DNA of 64,000 nt from Gigaspora margarita (lineage: Eukaryota > Glomeromycota > Glomeromycetes > Diversisporales > Gigasporaceae): positions 64,169-128,168 of the forward strand of contig WTPW01001604.1 in the NCBI GenBank assembly GCA_009809945.1, written 5' to 3'. The stretch's first letter is position 1. Each line of letters begins with the position of its first letter. Positions 36,993 to 46,213 of this stretch are shown here, in pieces. The position numbers and the translations under genes were made by a program. The notes under the pieces are model-generated. The model saw nothing but the letters and a program-made list of their open reading frames with translations. It had not been told where the DNA came from and did not search any database.

Positions 36993-37380
36993 TCTGAAGT
37001 AATTGATAATAATAATAGTACTCTTTATCCTAGCGAATATTTGAATTCTCTTAAACCTACTAGTTTACATCCTTTAGCACTTAAACTTAAAATTGGATGT
37101 CCTATTATACTTTTACGAAACTTAGCACTCACCAGGATCTTTGCAATAGTTCTCACTTAGTAATAACAAATCTTAATAATCATATAATAGAAGCCCGTAT
37201 TTTAACTAGAGACTATGCTAGAAATTTAACCTTTATTCCTTGCATTTCTCTTACTTTTTCAACTTCTGAACTTCTATTTATCTTAGATAGTATCAATTTT
37301 CTATCCAATTAGCCTTTGCAATAACTATTAATAAATCACAAGGTCAATCTGTAAAACATATTGGTTTAGATTTAATTTTT
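36989..37380 (+). pseudogene. Helitron helicase, downstream segment (decayed)
   Basis: The first 14 bp are the right target duplication. The helicase then continues: [20 protein letters not shown] (37027 on), [13 protein letters not shown] (about 37086), [20 protein letters not shown], and [15 protein letters not shown] (37331-37378). [10 protein letters not shown] and NKSQGQS are well-known late motifs of the Pif1-like domain of Helitrons. The frame shifts near 37120 and 37300. At 37380 it is cut by a foldback composite; the expected next residues are found on the other strand at 41595-41706. Confidence 0.85.
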
Positions 37381-37454
37381 TTTTTGTCAAGGCATAACTT
37401 GTAAAAGTATAATAATAAAATGTTATTTAAATTATCTCAAAATTTAAACATATA

Positions 37455-37769
37455 CCATATATTACCGAAAATAAGCAACCTTTTTTGGGCCAAAAATTAC
37501 ACAAAAAAGCGGAGGGTTGCTTATTTTCGAATTATTGAATCTTTTGAAAAATTGAAAAACGTACTAATAAAAGTTATCCAAATGAAGTGAAATTTTTATT
37601 GTAAGTGTATTTTTATATCCTGAACAAGTTTACTTAATGGCACATTTAAGGTTTACTTAGTAAAATTTAGACTTTTATATGTAGCAACTGCAAACACATT
37701 TTTTGAAATTTTTGAAAAAAATCTGGGGGTTGCTTATTTTCAGAGTTGCTTATTTTCAGGAATATATGG
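37455..37769. mobile_element. TA-flanked MITE, CCATATATT family, copy 1
   Basis: The ends CCATATATTACCGAAAATAA and CCATATATTCCTGAAAATAA are inverted, with TA on both sides (37453-37454, 37770-37771). The empty site survives in the paralogous repeat at about 42165-42180 (CATATATGTAATTTTG), proving the boundaries. It contains the CTGAACAAGTTTACTTAA block. A mariner-type MITE is the likely class. Confidence 0.9.
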
Positions 37770-37907
37770 TATGTAATTTTGTCTCCTGAATAATGTTACT
37801 TAGAGCATTATTTCGATTTACTTAGAATAATTTTAACTTTTATATGTAGCAATTATAATCGATTATTTAAAAAAAACCAAATTTAAAATTTTTTATTTAT
37901 TAAAACT

Positions 37908-38046
37908 TCTATATAATCACAATTTTTTTTATATATATAATTTTATTATGATTGTGATTATATAGAATTCCCTCTATATTAGTCACATCTCTATATAATT
38001 ACCACTTTTTGTATCCCAAAGGTGTGACTATATGGAGGTTAGACTG
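37908..38046. mobile_element. pogo-like MITE fragment
   Basis: The right end GGTTAGACTG plus TA (38047-38048) and interior CTCTATATAATTACC and TATAATCAC blocks are pogo-like. The left terminus is missing or too diverged to place. Confidence 0.5.
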
Positions 38047-38639
38047 TATTATAGTTGCAAAAATTTATATAAAATAGTATTACAGAAAAATATATTGTAG
38101 TAATAATTAGTTAGCTTTATTGGTTTTTGTTAGTAAAATTGTTATTAAATATTTTAATAATTAGATTTGTTTATATATTTTGTTACAGGGTTGGCATTGG
38201 ACAATGTTCAAATAAATTTAATTGGACAATTGGACATTTGGACATTTGGACATAGTCCAAATGTCCAAATAATTTTTTGGACCTTCAGGTATTAGACAAT
38301 ATCCAAATAAATTGTAAGATTTATTGGACATATGTTCAAATAAATTGGACATATGTCCAATTGTCCAATAATTTTATTGGACAATTTTAATAATATGATG
38401 ACAAAAGCTTTACCATATATTGCCAACTATAAAAATAAGCTACCCCCTCTCTTTAGGTCAACAAACTCAAAATGTCTTTGATCCAAAAATAAGCTACCTC
38501 ATAATTTATGATAGTTGTTATATAGTAAAGTCCAAAATTTACTATGCAAATTGATTATAGTCACTTAAGTAAATTTTTCAGGAGATCAAAATACACATGC
38601 TCTAAAATTTTTAACAAATTTGAAGAAGTCTTTATTAAT

Positions 38640-39453
38640 GGGTATCCATTTGCTGTACTAAATTTAGTACAATGTACTAAATTTAGTACAATTTAAAAGT
38701 GTAATTTTAAAAAATTGGTATTATTAACTTTAAATTAAATTTATCTAATATATAATCCTTTGTCTATATTTCATTTTAGAATATTTAAAAAAGAAATAAT
38801 TTATTTAAAATTTATTAGTATCTTTAAAAATTTGTTTGCTACAAACTGCGACCAAAAGTGCAAGAAAAAAAATACTAAATTATAAATAGCAAATTTTTAT
38901 TTAATAAAATTTTTTAAATTACTTAATAAAAGTTATAAAGCTAGTTTTTCGGGTTCTAATAATAGTAAAATCATTAAAATTGGTTCAGTAAATAAAAAAT
39001 TACAAGTAATTTAATTTTACTAATTTTTTACTATGTTTTTACTATATTTTACTATATAAAATCTAACTATTTTTAGATATGTGTTACTTTAAAACAGGTT
39101 TATTTAAAGTATTTAAAAAAATTATTATTTATTTTTTTTAACTATACCAAGATCAAAATTAGATTCAAAACAATTAAAAATTTGTTATTTTTTTAATTTT
39201 ATTTAAATGTTTATACAGTATGATTTTTTAAGCTGTACTAAATTTAGTACAGCAAAATTTTAGAAAAATGCTCAAGGTTTAAGATTGAATTATATAAAAT
39301 TTTTATTATTAAATATTACTAAAATTATACAGAAAGATAGTTCTAATATTCAAATATATTTTGACAAAATTTGAATTAATTTGGTTAAATATTTAATTTA
39401 AAATAATTTTTTTTGTGTGTACTAAATTTAGTACAAATGCTTGACGGATACCC
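38640..39453. mobile_element. 814-bp element with GTACTAAATTTAGTAC palindromes
   Basis: The ends GGGTATCC are inverted (GGATACCC at 39446-39453). ATTAAT is duplicated on both sides (38634-38639, 39454-39459). The perfect 16-bp palindrome GTACTAAATTTAGTAC occurs twice near the left end (38677-38715), once at about 39236 and once at about 39418. No ORF. Palindromic subterminal repeats suggest binding sites for a transposase supplied elsewhere, which is inference. Confidence 0.85.
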
Positions 39454-39476
39454 ATTAATTGATTTTTAATTTTTAC

Positions 39477-40463
39477 TTTTTTTTTTTTTTTTTTTTTTTT
39501 TAAAGTGTCCGTCTTCGGGAACTGGAAATTTTTTTATTCAAGATATTAGGGCCATTGGTATTCCACTTAGGGGATACCGACATTTGTTACAATGATGAGA
39601 GTACAACTAGCCACACCTGCAACTTTTGGTTGCCTATTTAAGTAGCCACCCGAGGGTCCTACACTAGCTGCCATACCTGCAACCCGCATACCGGCATTGC
39701 CTATTTAAACCCTCTGGTCCCTGATCTGCCTGCCAACCCATCTTGTATCACCGGCACACCCACCAGTTTCTAAACCTGGAGTTCGTACCAGATGCTAATC
39801 ACCACCCTTAGGACTAATTTATCCTTGACGGAAAACTTGGTAGAGCAGTCCCTGTCCCACCCAGGTATTACCTACACTTCGGTAACTTACGCTACAGCTT
39901 TACCTATACACTTGCAGTCAGGGGTTACCTAAACCGCTACCATTACCTACTTCTGCCCTTGTAAGGTTCGCTCCAACCCCAGCACCCACCTCACCATCCT
40001 ACCGGTCCTTATACCGGATCCACAAACTTCCAAACTAGTTAGCCCAAAAGGGTCGATATGGCCTTCTTCCCTTGGTACCTAATTCCGAAACATAGGTCCT
40101 TTTCCTCCGGTGCGACTCTGGCGGCCAGGTTGGTGAACTCCCTCCTCGAGGGTCTTATCGTCTGATTCTCCGGCTCTGGTTTCTGATATTCTGGCTTTGG
40201 TAGTACTGTCAAAGATCTTTGCTACCTCCTTACTTGGGGCTTGCCAAACGGGTTTCCATTTCTCCGGTTCCTTGGATTTGTGCACCCAAAGGCTCCCATT
40301 CGAAATGGTGTACCAAGGCCTACAGGTAATATACCCAACCGATCGATGAGAAGCAGTTACCGGAACACAGGTCTATTTTTCAAAGTGTCGCCAGTGGGAT
40401 TTGAACCCTAGACCTGCCGCTTGGGGGTGACAACTTAACAACTTCCCTAAGTCGCCACACCCT
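39477..40463 (-). mobile_element. tRNA-headed SINE-like retroposon, long, GC-rich
   Basis: On the minus strand the 5' end (40463) is a tRNA-like head with a box A-like TGGCGACTTAGG (40446-40457) and box B-like GGTTCAAATCC (40397-40407). These are the internal Pol III promoter elements. A body of about 880 bp with near-balanced base composition follows, then an A-tail of 25 (39477-39501). A perfect 15-bp duplication ATTTTTAATTTTTAC flanks it (39462-39476, 40464-40478). Nearly 1 kb is unusually long for a SINE. A 68-codon open frame (40079-40285, minus) lies in the body; I do not recognise the product and it may be incidental. Confidence 0.88.
40079..40285 (-). CDS. small ORF in the SINE body, doubtful
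   Basis: An ATG-initiated frame of 68 codons, rich in Lys, Glu, Arg and Ser (for example KWKPVWQAPSKEVAKIF). It lies in the balanced-composition body of the retroposon. No signal peptide, membrane segment or known motif is visible. Two readings fit: a chance frame in a non-coding RNA, or a piece of a host mRNA captured into the retroposon. The truncated second copy (58085) does not cover it, so conservation cannot be judged here. Confidence 0.2.
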   Translation of the reverse strand: MHKSKEPEKWKPVWQAPSKEVAKIFDSTTKARISETRAGESDDKTLEEGVHQPGRQSRTGGKGPMFRN

Positions 40464-41594
40464 ATTTTTAATTTTTACATTCAATGAATAAATTAAATTT
40501 TATTAACAAAATATATTCGTTGAACTTAAAAATTAAAAGTCAAATAATAAAAGATACTCCAATTCTAATGAAATTTTCAGTATATATGTATTTTAGCTTT
40601 CCAAACAAGTTCACTTAAGCACTAATAATCAATTTACTTGGTAGAATTTAGACTTTACTATATATCAACTATTTGCGATTGACCAAAAATTAATTATATC
40701 CAAAAATAAGCTACCTCCAGATTTTTTGTGTTCAGAATCTTTCAAAAAAGGGATCTTATTTTTTAAAAACAAATTAACTACAATAATGCTATTTATTAAT
40801 TTTATTTTTATTTCTTATAAACTTTTTTTACTCTTTAATTTACAATAATAATTTATTAATAATTTTTCTAATTCAAAGTGTTGACCTTGGCTAATTATTT
40901 TATTTGGTGTGTTTTCTTTTATATTATGCCTTTATTAAAATTAAAAATAAAATCAACTATTGTCATAATTCTTTTTGAAATAAATTATTTTACAGTTTCT
41001 AATATTCTGTTTGATTAATCATATTTCACTAGAGCAATACCAAATATAAATTTTTAAAACTTGTATATACATATATAAACATATTGCAAGTAAAATAGAA
41101 TTTAAGTTGGTTCAGTAGTGTGAATATGTATATACATATGCATATTTTTATAATAATAATAATTAATATTATTAATAGTATACTTTTTAAATATACTGTA
41201 AATTAGAAATATTTTGTATTAGTAAATATAGACCTGAATTAAGTTTAATTTAGGCCAAGATTAAATTAATTTTTTTTTAATGTCCAATAAAAAAAGTTAC
41301 TATGTCCAATCAAATTACTTGAACAATTAGACATTGTCCAAATGTCCAAATATCCAAATAGTCCAAATATCCAATATCGTAACATGCTATTTCTGTTTTG
41401 TTAAGCTTTATTTAAGCTATATTATAAAGTTATTAGTTTTTTGTAAATATATTTATTGTTTTATTATATAGGGTTTGATAAATTTTGGTAATTTTTATTA
41501 GCTTTGATAAAATATTATATAAGTTTTATTATAAATATTATAGAAATTAATTTTTTTTAGTAAAAAAATAATTTTGTAATATATTTTAATTATT

Positions 41595-41706
41595 TAATAT
41601 TACTTCTGGATAAACTATATTTAGAGTATTATTGTTATTTGTAGGAAGAAAAATTTTTATACAGCAGGATCTAGTGCAATGGAATAGAGCTACATATAGT
41701 TGACCA
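41595..41706 (-). pseudogene. Helitron helicase C-terminus, inverted
   Basis: On the minus strand this reads GQLYVALFHCTRS, then IKIFLPTNNNNTLNIVYPEV, then a stop. GQLYVALSR is the classic final motif of Helitron/Pif1 helicases, and the tail with VYPE is typical of Helitron proteins. The plus-strand helicase stops at GLDL (37378), just before where this motif belongs, so the two fit end to end with only a few residues missing. The opposite orientation points to an inversion. The Ser-Arg of the motif is Phe-His here. Confidence 0.75.
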
Positions 41707-41714
41707 AAATACCC

Positions 41715-42065
41715 GAAATTATAAAAATACATTAATAAAATGTTATTCAAATGATTTCAAAATTTTAGAATATATGTAATTTTGTATTCCGAATAACTTT
41801 ACTTAGATAACTATTATCGATTTACTTAATATAATTTTGACTTTTATATGTAGCTACGATATACGATTATTTAAAAAAAAAATTAAAAAATTCTTTTTTA
41901 AAATAATCGTATATCGTAGCTACATATAAAAGTCAAAATTATATTAAGTAAATCGAAGGAAATGATCTAAGTAAAGTTATTCAGGATACAAAATTACATA
42001 TATCTTAAAATTTTGAAATAATTCGGATAAAATTTTATTAATATACTTTTATAATTTAAAGTTAA
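41715..42065. repeat. foldback element
   Basis: The arms (about 41715-41868 and 41905-42062) are reverse complements: AATAAAATGTTATTCAAAT, TTTACTTAGATAA, GACTTTTATATGTAGCTACG on the left, mirrored on the right around a short A/T loop at about 41872-41902. It abuts the inverted helicase fragment and shares the internal block of the other foldbacks. Confidence 0.85.
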
Positions 42066-42096
42066 ATTCAAAAATTTTTAATTTTTTTTAGTTTTT

Positions 42097-42547
42097 TTCG
42101 CCTAAGCGTAACTTGTAAAAGTGTAATAATAAAATGGTATTTAAATTATTTCAAAATTTCATCATATATGTAATTTTGTCTCCTGAACAATATTACTTAG
42201 AGCATTATTATCGATTTAGTTAGTACAATTTTAACTTTTATATGTAGCAATTATAATCGATTATTTGAAAAAAAACAAAATGTAAAAATTTTTATTTGTT
42301 AAAAAATAATAAAATAGCATAAAAATATTTATAATAATAAAATAATTAATCCAAAATATTTACAATAATGATGTGATTATGTAGGAGTAGTTTTATATAG
42401 GTGGTAAATAAAAAATTGTGATAGTGATTATAATGCAAATGTGCTTATATAGAGGTGAAAATGATAGTAAAAAGGTTGGTAAATTTACAAAAGTGATTAT
42501 ATTGGATTTGTGACTATATAGAGGGTGACTATATAGAGGTTAGACTG
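42097..42547. repeat. composite repeat, copy B
   Basis: GCGTAACTTGTAAAAGTGTAAT...TATGTAGCAATTATAATCG followed by pogo-like sequence ending GAGGTTAGACTG plus TA (42548-42549). It is the counterpart of 37381-38046 in the same orientation and preserves the empty site for the MITE at 37455. Confidence 0.75.
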
Positions 42548-42549
42548 TA

Positions 42550-43968
42550 ACTATAATTTACAAACTAATATACTATAAACTTTTATTTTCTTTAACAATT
42601 TATATACTTTAATTAACTTTACTTCTAATATAGTTTTATTAATATATGATAAATTTAAAAATAGCTATTTTTATTTATTTATATTTTTATTTATCAAGAT
42701 TAATTATAAGTGCAAATTTATAATTAAACAAATTTTATCTAATATTTAATATAATGCTATAACTAAATATAATAATTTTTTAGTTTACACAAATTTTTTA
42801 ATAATTGCGGTACTAAAACTAAAAATGTATTATATTTAAAAATTTTAACCATTTTATTGTATGAGTTTTATTAGAATGCACCTATGGTGTTTTAAACTAT
42901 GTTCTACAAAACTATTAGAATGGTCAATCAAAATTTAATATGAACTGTAATATAAAATTTCATTTTTCTGTTTATTTTTTAAAAAATATTCGTATCTCAT
43001 AATTTTCTTATAAAACCACTTTTCAGCTCTAATAAAAAAATTTCTTGCTAAATTCTGTAAATACAAATACCCAGATAAAATCCCAGGACTCACCTAACTC
43101 TAAAGTGATTAAACTTTATTTTTGTTTTATAAAGATTTATTCTTTTGTTTTTGTTACACAATTTTGCAAATTTAATTTACCTATAGTAGTAAAAAACTAT
43201 AATTACATCTTATAATAATTGATATTATATTACTTTATTTCAACTATCAAAAAAACATATTTAAATAAACAAATCCAAAAATTCTTAAATCTATAATATA
43301 AACAATATAATCTGCAAAAATTCAAAATACAAAAAAATCTTATTTATGATTATAATTCTCAATATTTACAAAATATACTATAAAACCTCTCATCTATTAT
43401 AATATAATTTTAATTTTTTTTGAATATTTATTTGAAATAAAAAAATAAATAAAGTTTTTACTTTTTATTTTATCCTATATATATTAACTTTGGTTAAATT
43501 AATTACATACTTATACAATATTCAATTTCAGATCTATTGATATTTTGTAAATCATATTCAACACTATCAATGTATCATTAAATATATAAATTATTTCCTA
43601 AACTTTTGATTAAAAATTAAAATATAAATACTAACTTCTAAAAAAAAAAATTACTTATATATAAATTAATTAATTATAATTAATAAAGATTTTTTTTAAC
43701 AATATAAATATTGATAAAAGTATGGTCTCACCTTTAACATTAAAAAAAAACAATATAAATATTTACTAACTCTATAAATTTAATACTTTTAATATAATCT
43801 TAAATTAAATATAAACTACCTCCAAAGCATTATACTAATACTATATAAAACTATTTAATCATACTATTTGTATTACTGAATCTAAGCTAACTACTTCAAA
43901 TAAAAATTACATTATACAATTTCCTAAAACCTCTAATTACATAACATAATAAATAAAGGTTTATGTAA
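42550..43968. other. AT-rich stretch, no feature seen
   Basis: Very AT-rich sequence without open frames, recognisable repeats or terminal repeats. By position it should be the 3' non-coding part of the Helitron, perhaps with further decayed insertions. Confidence 0.4.
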
Positions 43969-44299
43969 TTTGGCACATGTGCGTTGTAACGCACTTATCT
44001 AATCAACCAATCAGATTGTAAGATCAGGTGTAATGTGAAATCAAAAAAAATAGTGATATTTCTAAAAAATCGCTTGTAGCTCAAATTTTGCTTATGAAAC
44101 TACCTTTCACATTCTAACAAAAAAAATTCCTAACAAAATTTTGGATTAGAACCTTTTGCTAAAATGACCTATCCTAACCTTAACCTAATTTTAACATAAC
44201 CCTACCCTCACCCTAACCCTAAACTAACAAATTAATTATTGTTTTGATCTCACATTACACCAGAACTTATGAGGCGTGTCATAACGCATATGCGCCAAA
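43969..44299. mobile_element. MITE with TTTGGCRCATRTGCG ends
   Basis: The ends TTTGGCACATGTGCGTTGTA and, on the complement, TTTGGCGCATATGCGTTATG are inverted repeats. The interior contains the shared core (CTTATGAAACTACC, then TTCCTAACAAAATTTT, then CCCTAACCCTAA-like repeats at about 44170-44225). It lies in the Helitron 3' region, close to the Helitron end. Confidence 0.75.
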
Positions 44300-44404
44300 A
44301 TATAAAATTTATAAATAAAACAAATATATACCAATAGAAAATTTTAATTAATATATTATAAAATTATAATATTCATTTAATTCTTTCTTTTAAACAACCT
44401 TTTT

Positions 44405-44435
44405 CCCTGTGCCTTTAGCACAGGTAATATGCTAG
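44405..44435 (+). other. Helitron 3' terminus: hairpin + CTAG
   Basis: A 7-bp stem CCTGTGC / GCACAGG (44406-44412, 44418-44424) with loop CTTTA, then TAATATG and CTAG (44432-44435), followed by T. A short hairpin 5-12 nt before a terminal CTRR, inserted next to T, is the diagnostic 3' end of Helitrons. Confidence 0.85.
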
Positions 44436-45129
44436 TATCAGATATATTAGATATATTAGACATATTGAATATATCAACTTTAGACAAACTTATTAGTACT
44501 TGAGAATTTAGTAATTTTAAATAAAAGACACAGTAATGTAAAAATATAAATACATAACCTTTTGTTATTCGAATAAAGCTAACTTATTGAAATTCAAAAT
44601 CTTTGAAATAAGAGTAGAAGTATTAAGTTCCAATTGTTTTCTTTGAGATTCTTAATTGTAGTTAGAAAAGTAGTTATACTTATCTTCAAGAAACTAAAAT
44701 TATTATATATCCCAAAATCCTGATCATAATAATTATAACCTTGTACATAGTAACAAACCCAATTTTATTGACTAAAAGTAGTAAAAGAGTAAAATGCTTA
44801 GTCATCAACCAGATCAATTGTATTTATATAAAAAAATCTGAATTGATTAAACTATTTATTACCTTATTTATCATGCAATTAACTACCTACAAATTAATTT
44901 CTACAACCATCCTCAATTTGGATCTCAAATTATATCTAAAACCTTTATTAACAAACCTGATTATTCAAGTCACGTTACTACTAGCAAAACTAAGAAATAT
45001 TATAACTCTGTTAATGATATTAAGAGACAATTGAAAGAAGTGGATTAGTATTATTCAAACTAAAAGACTAGAAAATATTATAACTTTTACCAGATATATA
45101 TACTTAACTTATTTCAGAACTGTTACAGC
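44436..45129. other. AT-rich stretch, weak open frame
   Basis: Begins with AGATATATT-like tandem repeats (44441-44475). An open frame at 44741-45034 is rich in Leu, Ile and Lys, as expected of random AT-rich sequence, and I see no motif in it. It is in a different frame from the remnant downstream. Confidence 0.3.
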
Positions 45130-46200
45130 AAGACCTTAAGTTCTAACTCTTGGACTATTCAACTATTGCCTCTTTCTTTGTCTACTATGTTAGAATTTAG
45201 ACCTAGTAGATTTATAGTATTAGTAATTAAGAATAAAATAGTAGTTAGTTTTAAATATTTTTATTGTTTATGTATTATCTACACCTTTACAAATTCTAAA
45301 GCTTATTATCTACAAACCAACTGTCTTGTGGAAAAATGCAATAAAACCTATTGTGGAATCTTAGGAAGTGTATAAGTCAAAGCTAGCTAGAATAGAACCA
45401 TATATAACTCTAACCCTCTTTGCATATTGTACTACCAAGCATTATACAACTAGTTACAAGCCTTTTTTTTATTATATAGTTACTCTGATTTTCTTTCGTT
45501 AAAACCAACTTTACTACCTATTTAACTCATCTGGGCTCAAAGAAGGAGCTACAAAAATTATATTAAGACGAATAGAAAAGTTAATTGGGGAATTAACAAA
45601 GGCTAGCAATTAGCTGCAAGAAAAATCAAGAGGGTACAAATTAAAAAAAAAGAGTATTATAAAAAGCAGAACAAGATTGAATTATATAGAGTTAGTTATC
45701 AAACCCTTTTATACCAATCTGAGTTGGGTACATCACATAGTACAAAATTAGAACCCATAATCTAGGTTCCTATTATATCTATGATATATTACTTTTTGAA
45801 TTGTATAGCTTAGAACAATAGAAGAATATGTGATAAAAAAAAGTTCATAGAAACTAGTACCAGGAATATAAGTGTATAGTTTTACTGGTATCTAAATCGA
45901 AGGCAAAATCTTAAAGCTGATTGGTGTACATTCTTCTCATGATCATTACCTGTTTTATATAATATAAAATTTCTAATTTTAGAGTGAGGTTAAAGCAAAG
46001 TGAAATTTAGTTAGGAGGTTTATATATTTGTATATCAAGAATGCAGTAGTTTATGCAGTATGTAGATCATGTATTAACTTCTGCTCTAACCCAACTCAAC
46101 AATCTGATATATAAAACGTATTATAAATTGGTCATAAGATGATTATATATTGCCTACTTTAGTAAATGATTGGTTTACATGTGCCGCGCAGCAGCACATG
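45130..46200 (+). pseudogene. unidentified decayed ORF (~350 codons)
   Basis: A single reading frame stays protein-like from about 45130 to 46200, broken by more than a dozen stops but no obvious frameshift. Readable pieces include VEKCNKTYCGILGSV (about 45330), WAQRRSYKNYIKTNRKVNWG (about 45530), a basic stretch AARKIKRVQIKKK, and LYRVSYQTLLYQSELGTSHS (about 45685). Most stops are TAG or TAA that could come from CAG, CAA or TGG by C-to-T or G-to-A changes. I do not recognise the family; a transposon protein is the likely guess given the context. Confidence 0.45.
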
Positions 46201-46213
46201 TAAGCCAATCATT
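46165..46213. repeat. 20-bp-stem hairpin
   Basis: AATGATTGGTTTACATGTGC and its complement at 46194-46213 pair with one mismatch around the GC-rich loop CGCGCAGCA. It resembles two short terminal repeats brought together, perhaps the relic of an element that lost its interior. Confidence 0.85.

Larger units (their letters stand above)
37381..38046. repeat. composite repeat, copy A (pair with 42097-42547)
   Basis: GCATAACTTGTAAAAGTATAAT...GTTATTTAAATTAT, then (after a nested MITE) TGTAATTTTGTCTCCTGAA, TTACTTAGAGCATTAT and TATATGTAGCAATTATAATC, then a pogo-like right end GGAGGTTAGACTGTA. The same order and orientation occur at 42097-42547 without the MITE. Confidence 0.75.
38413..40760. mobile_element. 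foldback element, CCATATATT family, twice interrupted
   Basis: Left end CCATATATTGCCAACTATAA after TA, then AAAATAAGCTACC twice. The right arm has ATCCAAAAATAAGCTACCTC (about 40700) and fades at about 40760. Arms share TAGTAAAGTCCAAAATTTAC and its complement. It was split by an 814-bp element and by a SINE within about 25 bp of each other; without them it would be about 550 bp. Confidence 0.65.
38186..41393. mobile_element. element with TTTGGACA-iterated ends (nested nest)
   Basis: The left end GTTACAGGGTTGGCATTGGA and the complement of the right end GTTACGATATTGGATATTTG are imperfect inverted repeats. Both are followed by many copies of TTTGGACA or its complement (38200-38395 and 41280-41375). 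Its interior is occupied by the foldback at 38413. Class unknown; no coding sequence. No target duplication identified. Confidence 0.55.
22861..44435 (+). mobile_element. Helitron, heavily interrupted
   Basis: Rep/helicase remnants run collinearly on the plus strand from about 22861 to 37380 and a canonical Helitron 3' end closes it at 44435. The start given is the first ATG of the coding remnant; the true 5' end lies further upstream and is unresolved. Insertions: TIR element 24057-26580, LINE 29120-36988, a foldback/SINE knot about 37381-42550, and a MITE 43969-44299. Net Helitron length is then roughly 6 kb, usual for an autonomous one. CpG is very scarce in it. It is inactive. Confidence 0.78.

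Noticed and set aside
40385..40463. Functional tRNA gene on the minus strand
   Set aside because: Only the A and B boxes are tRNA-like; the acceptor and T stems pair poorly and the unit is the head of a retroposon with an A-tail and target duplication.
44165..44226. CCCTAA-like repeats resembling telomere sequence (also about 4855 and 59405)
   Set aside because: They belong to the common core of MITEs with other ends and are too short and irregular for a telomere.
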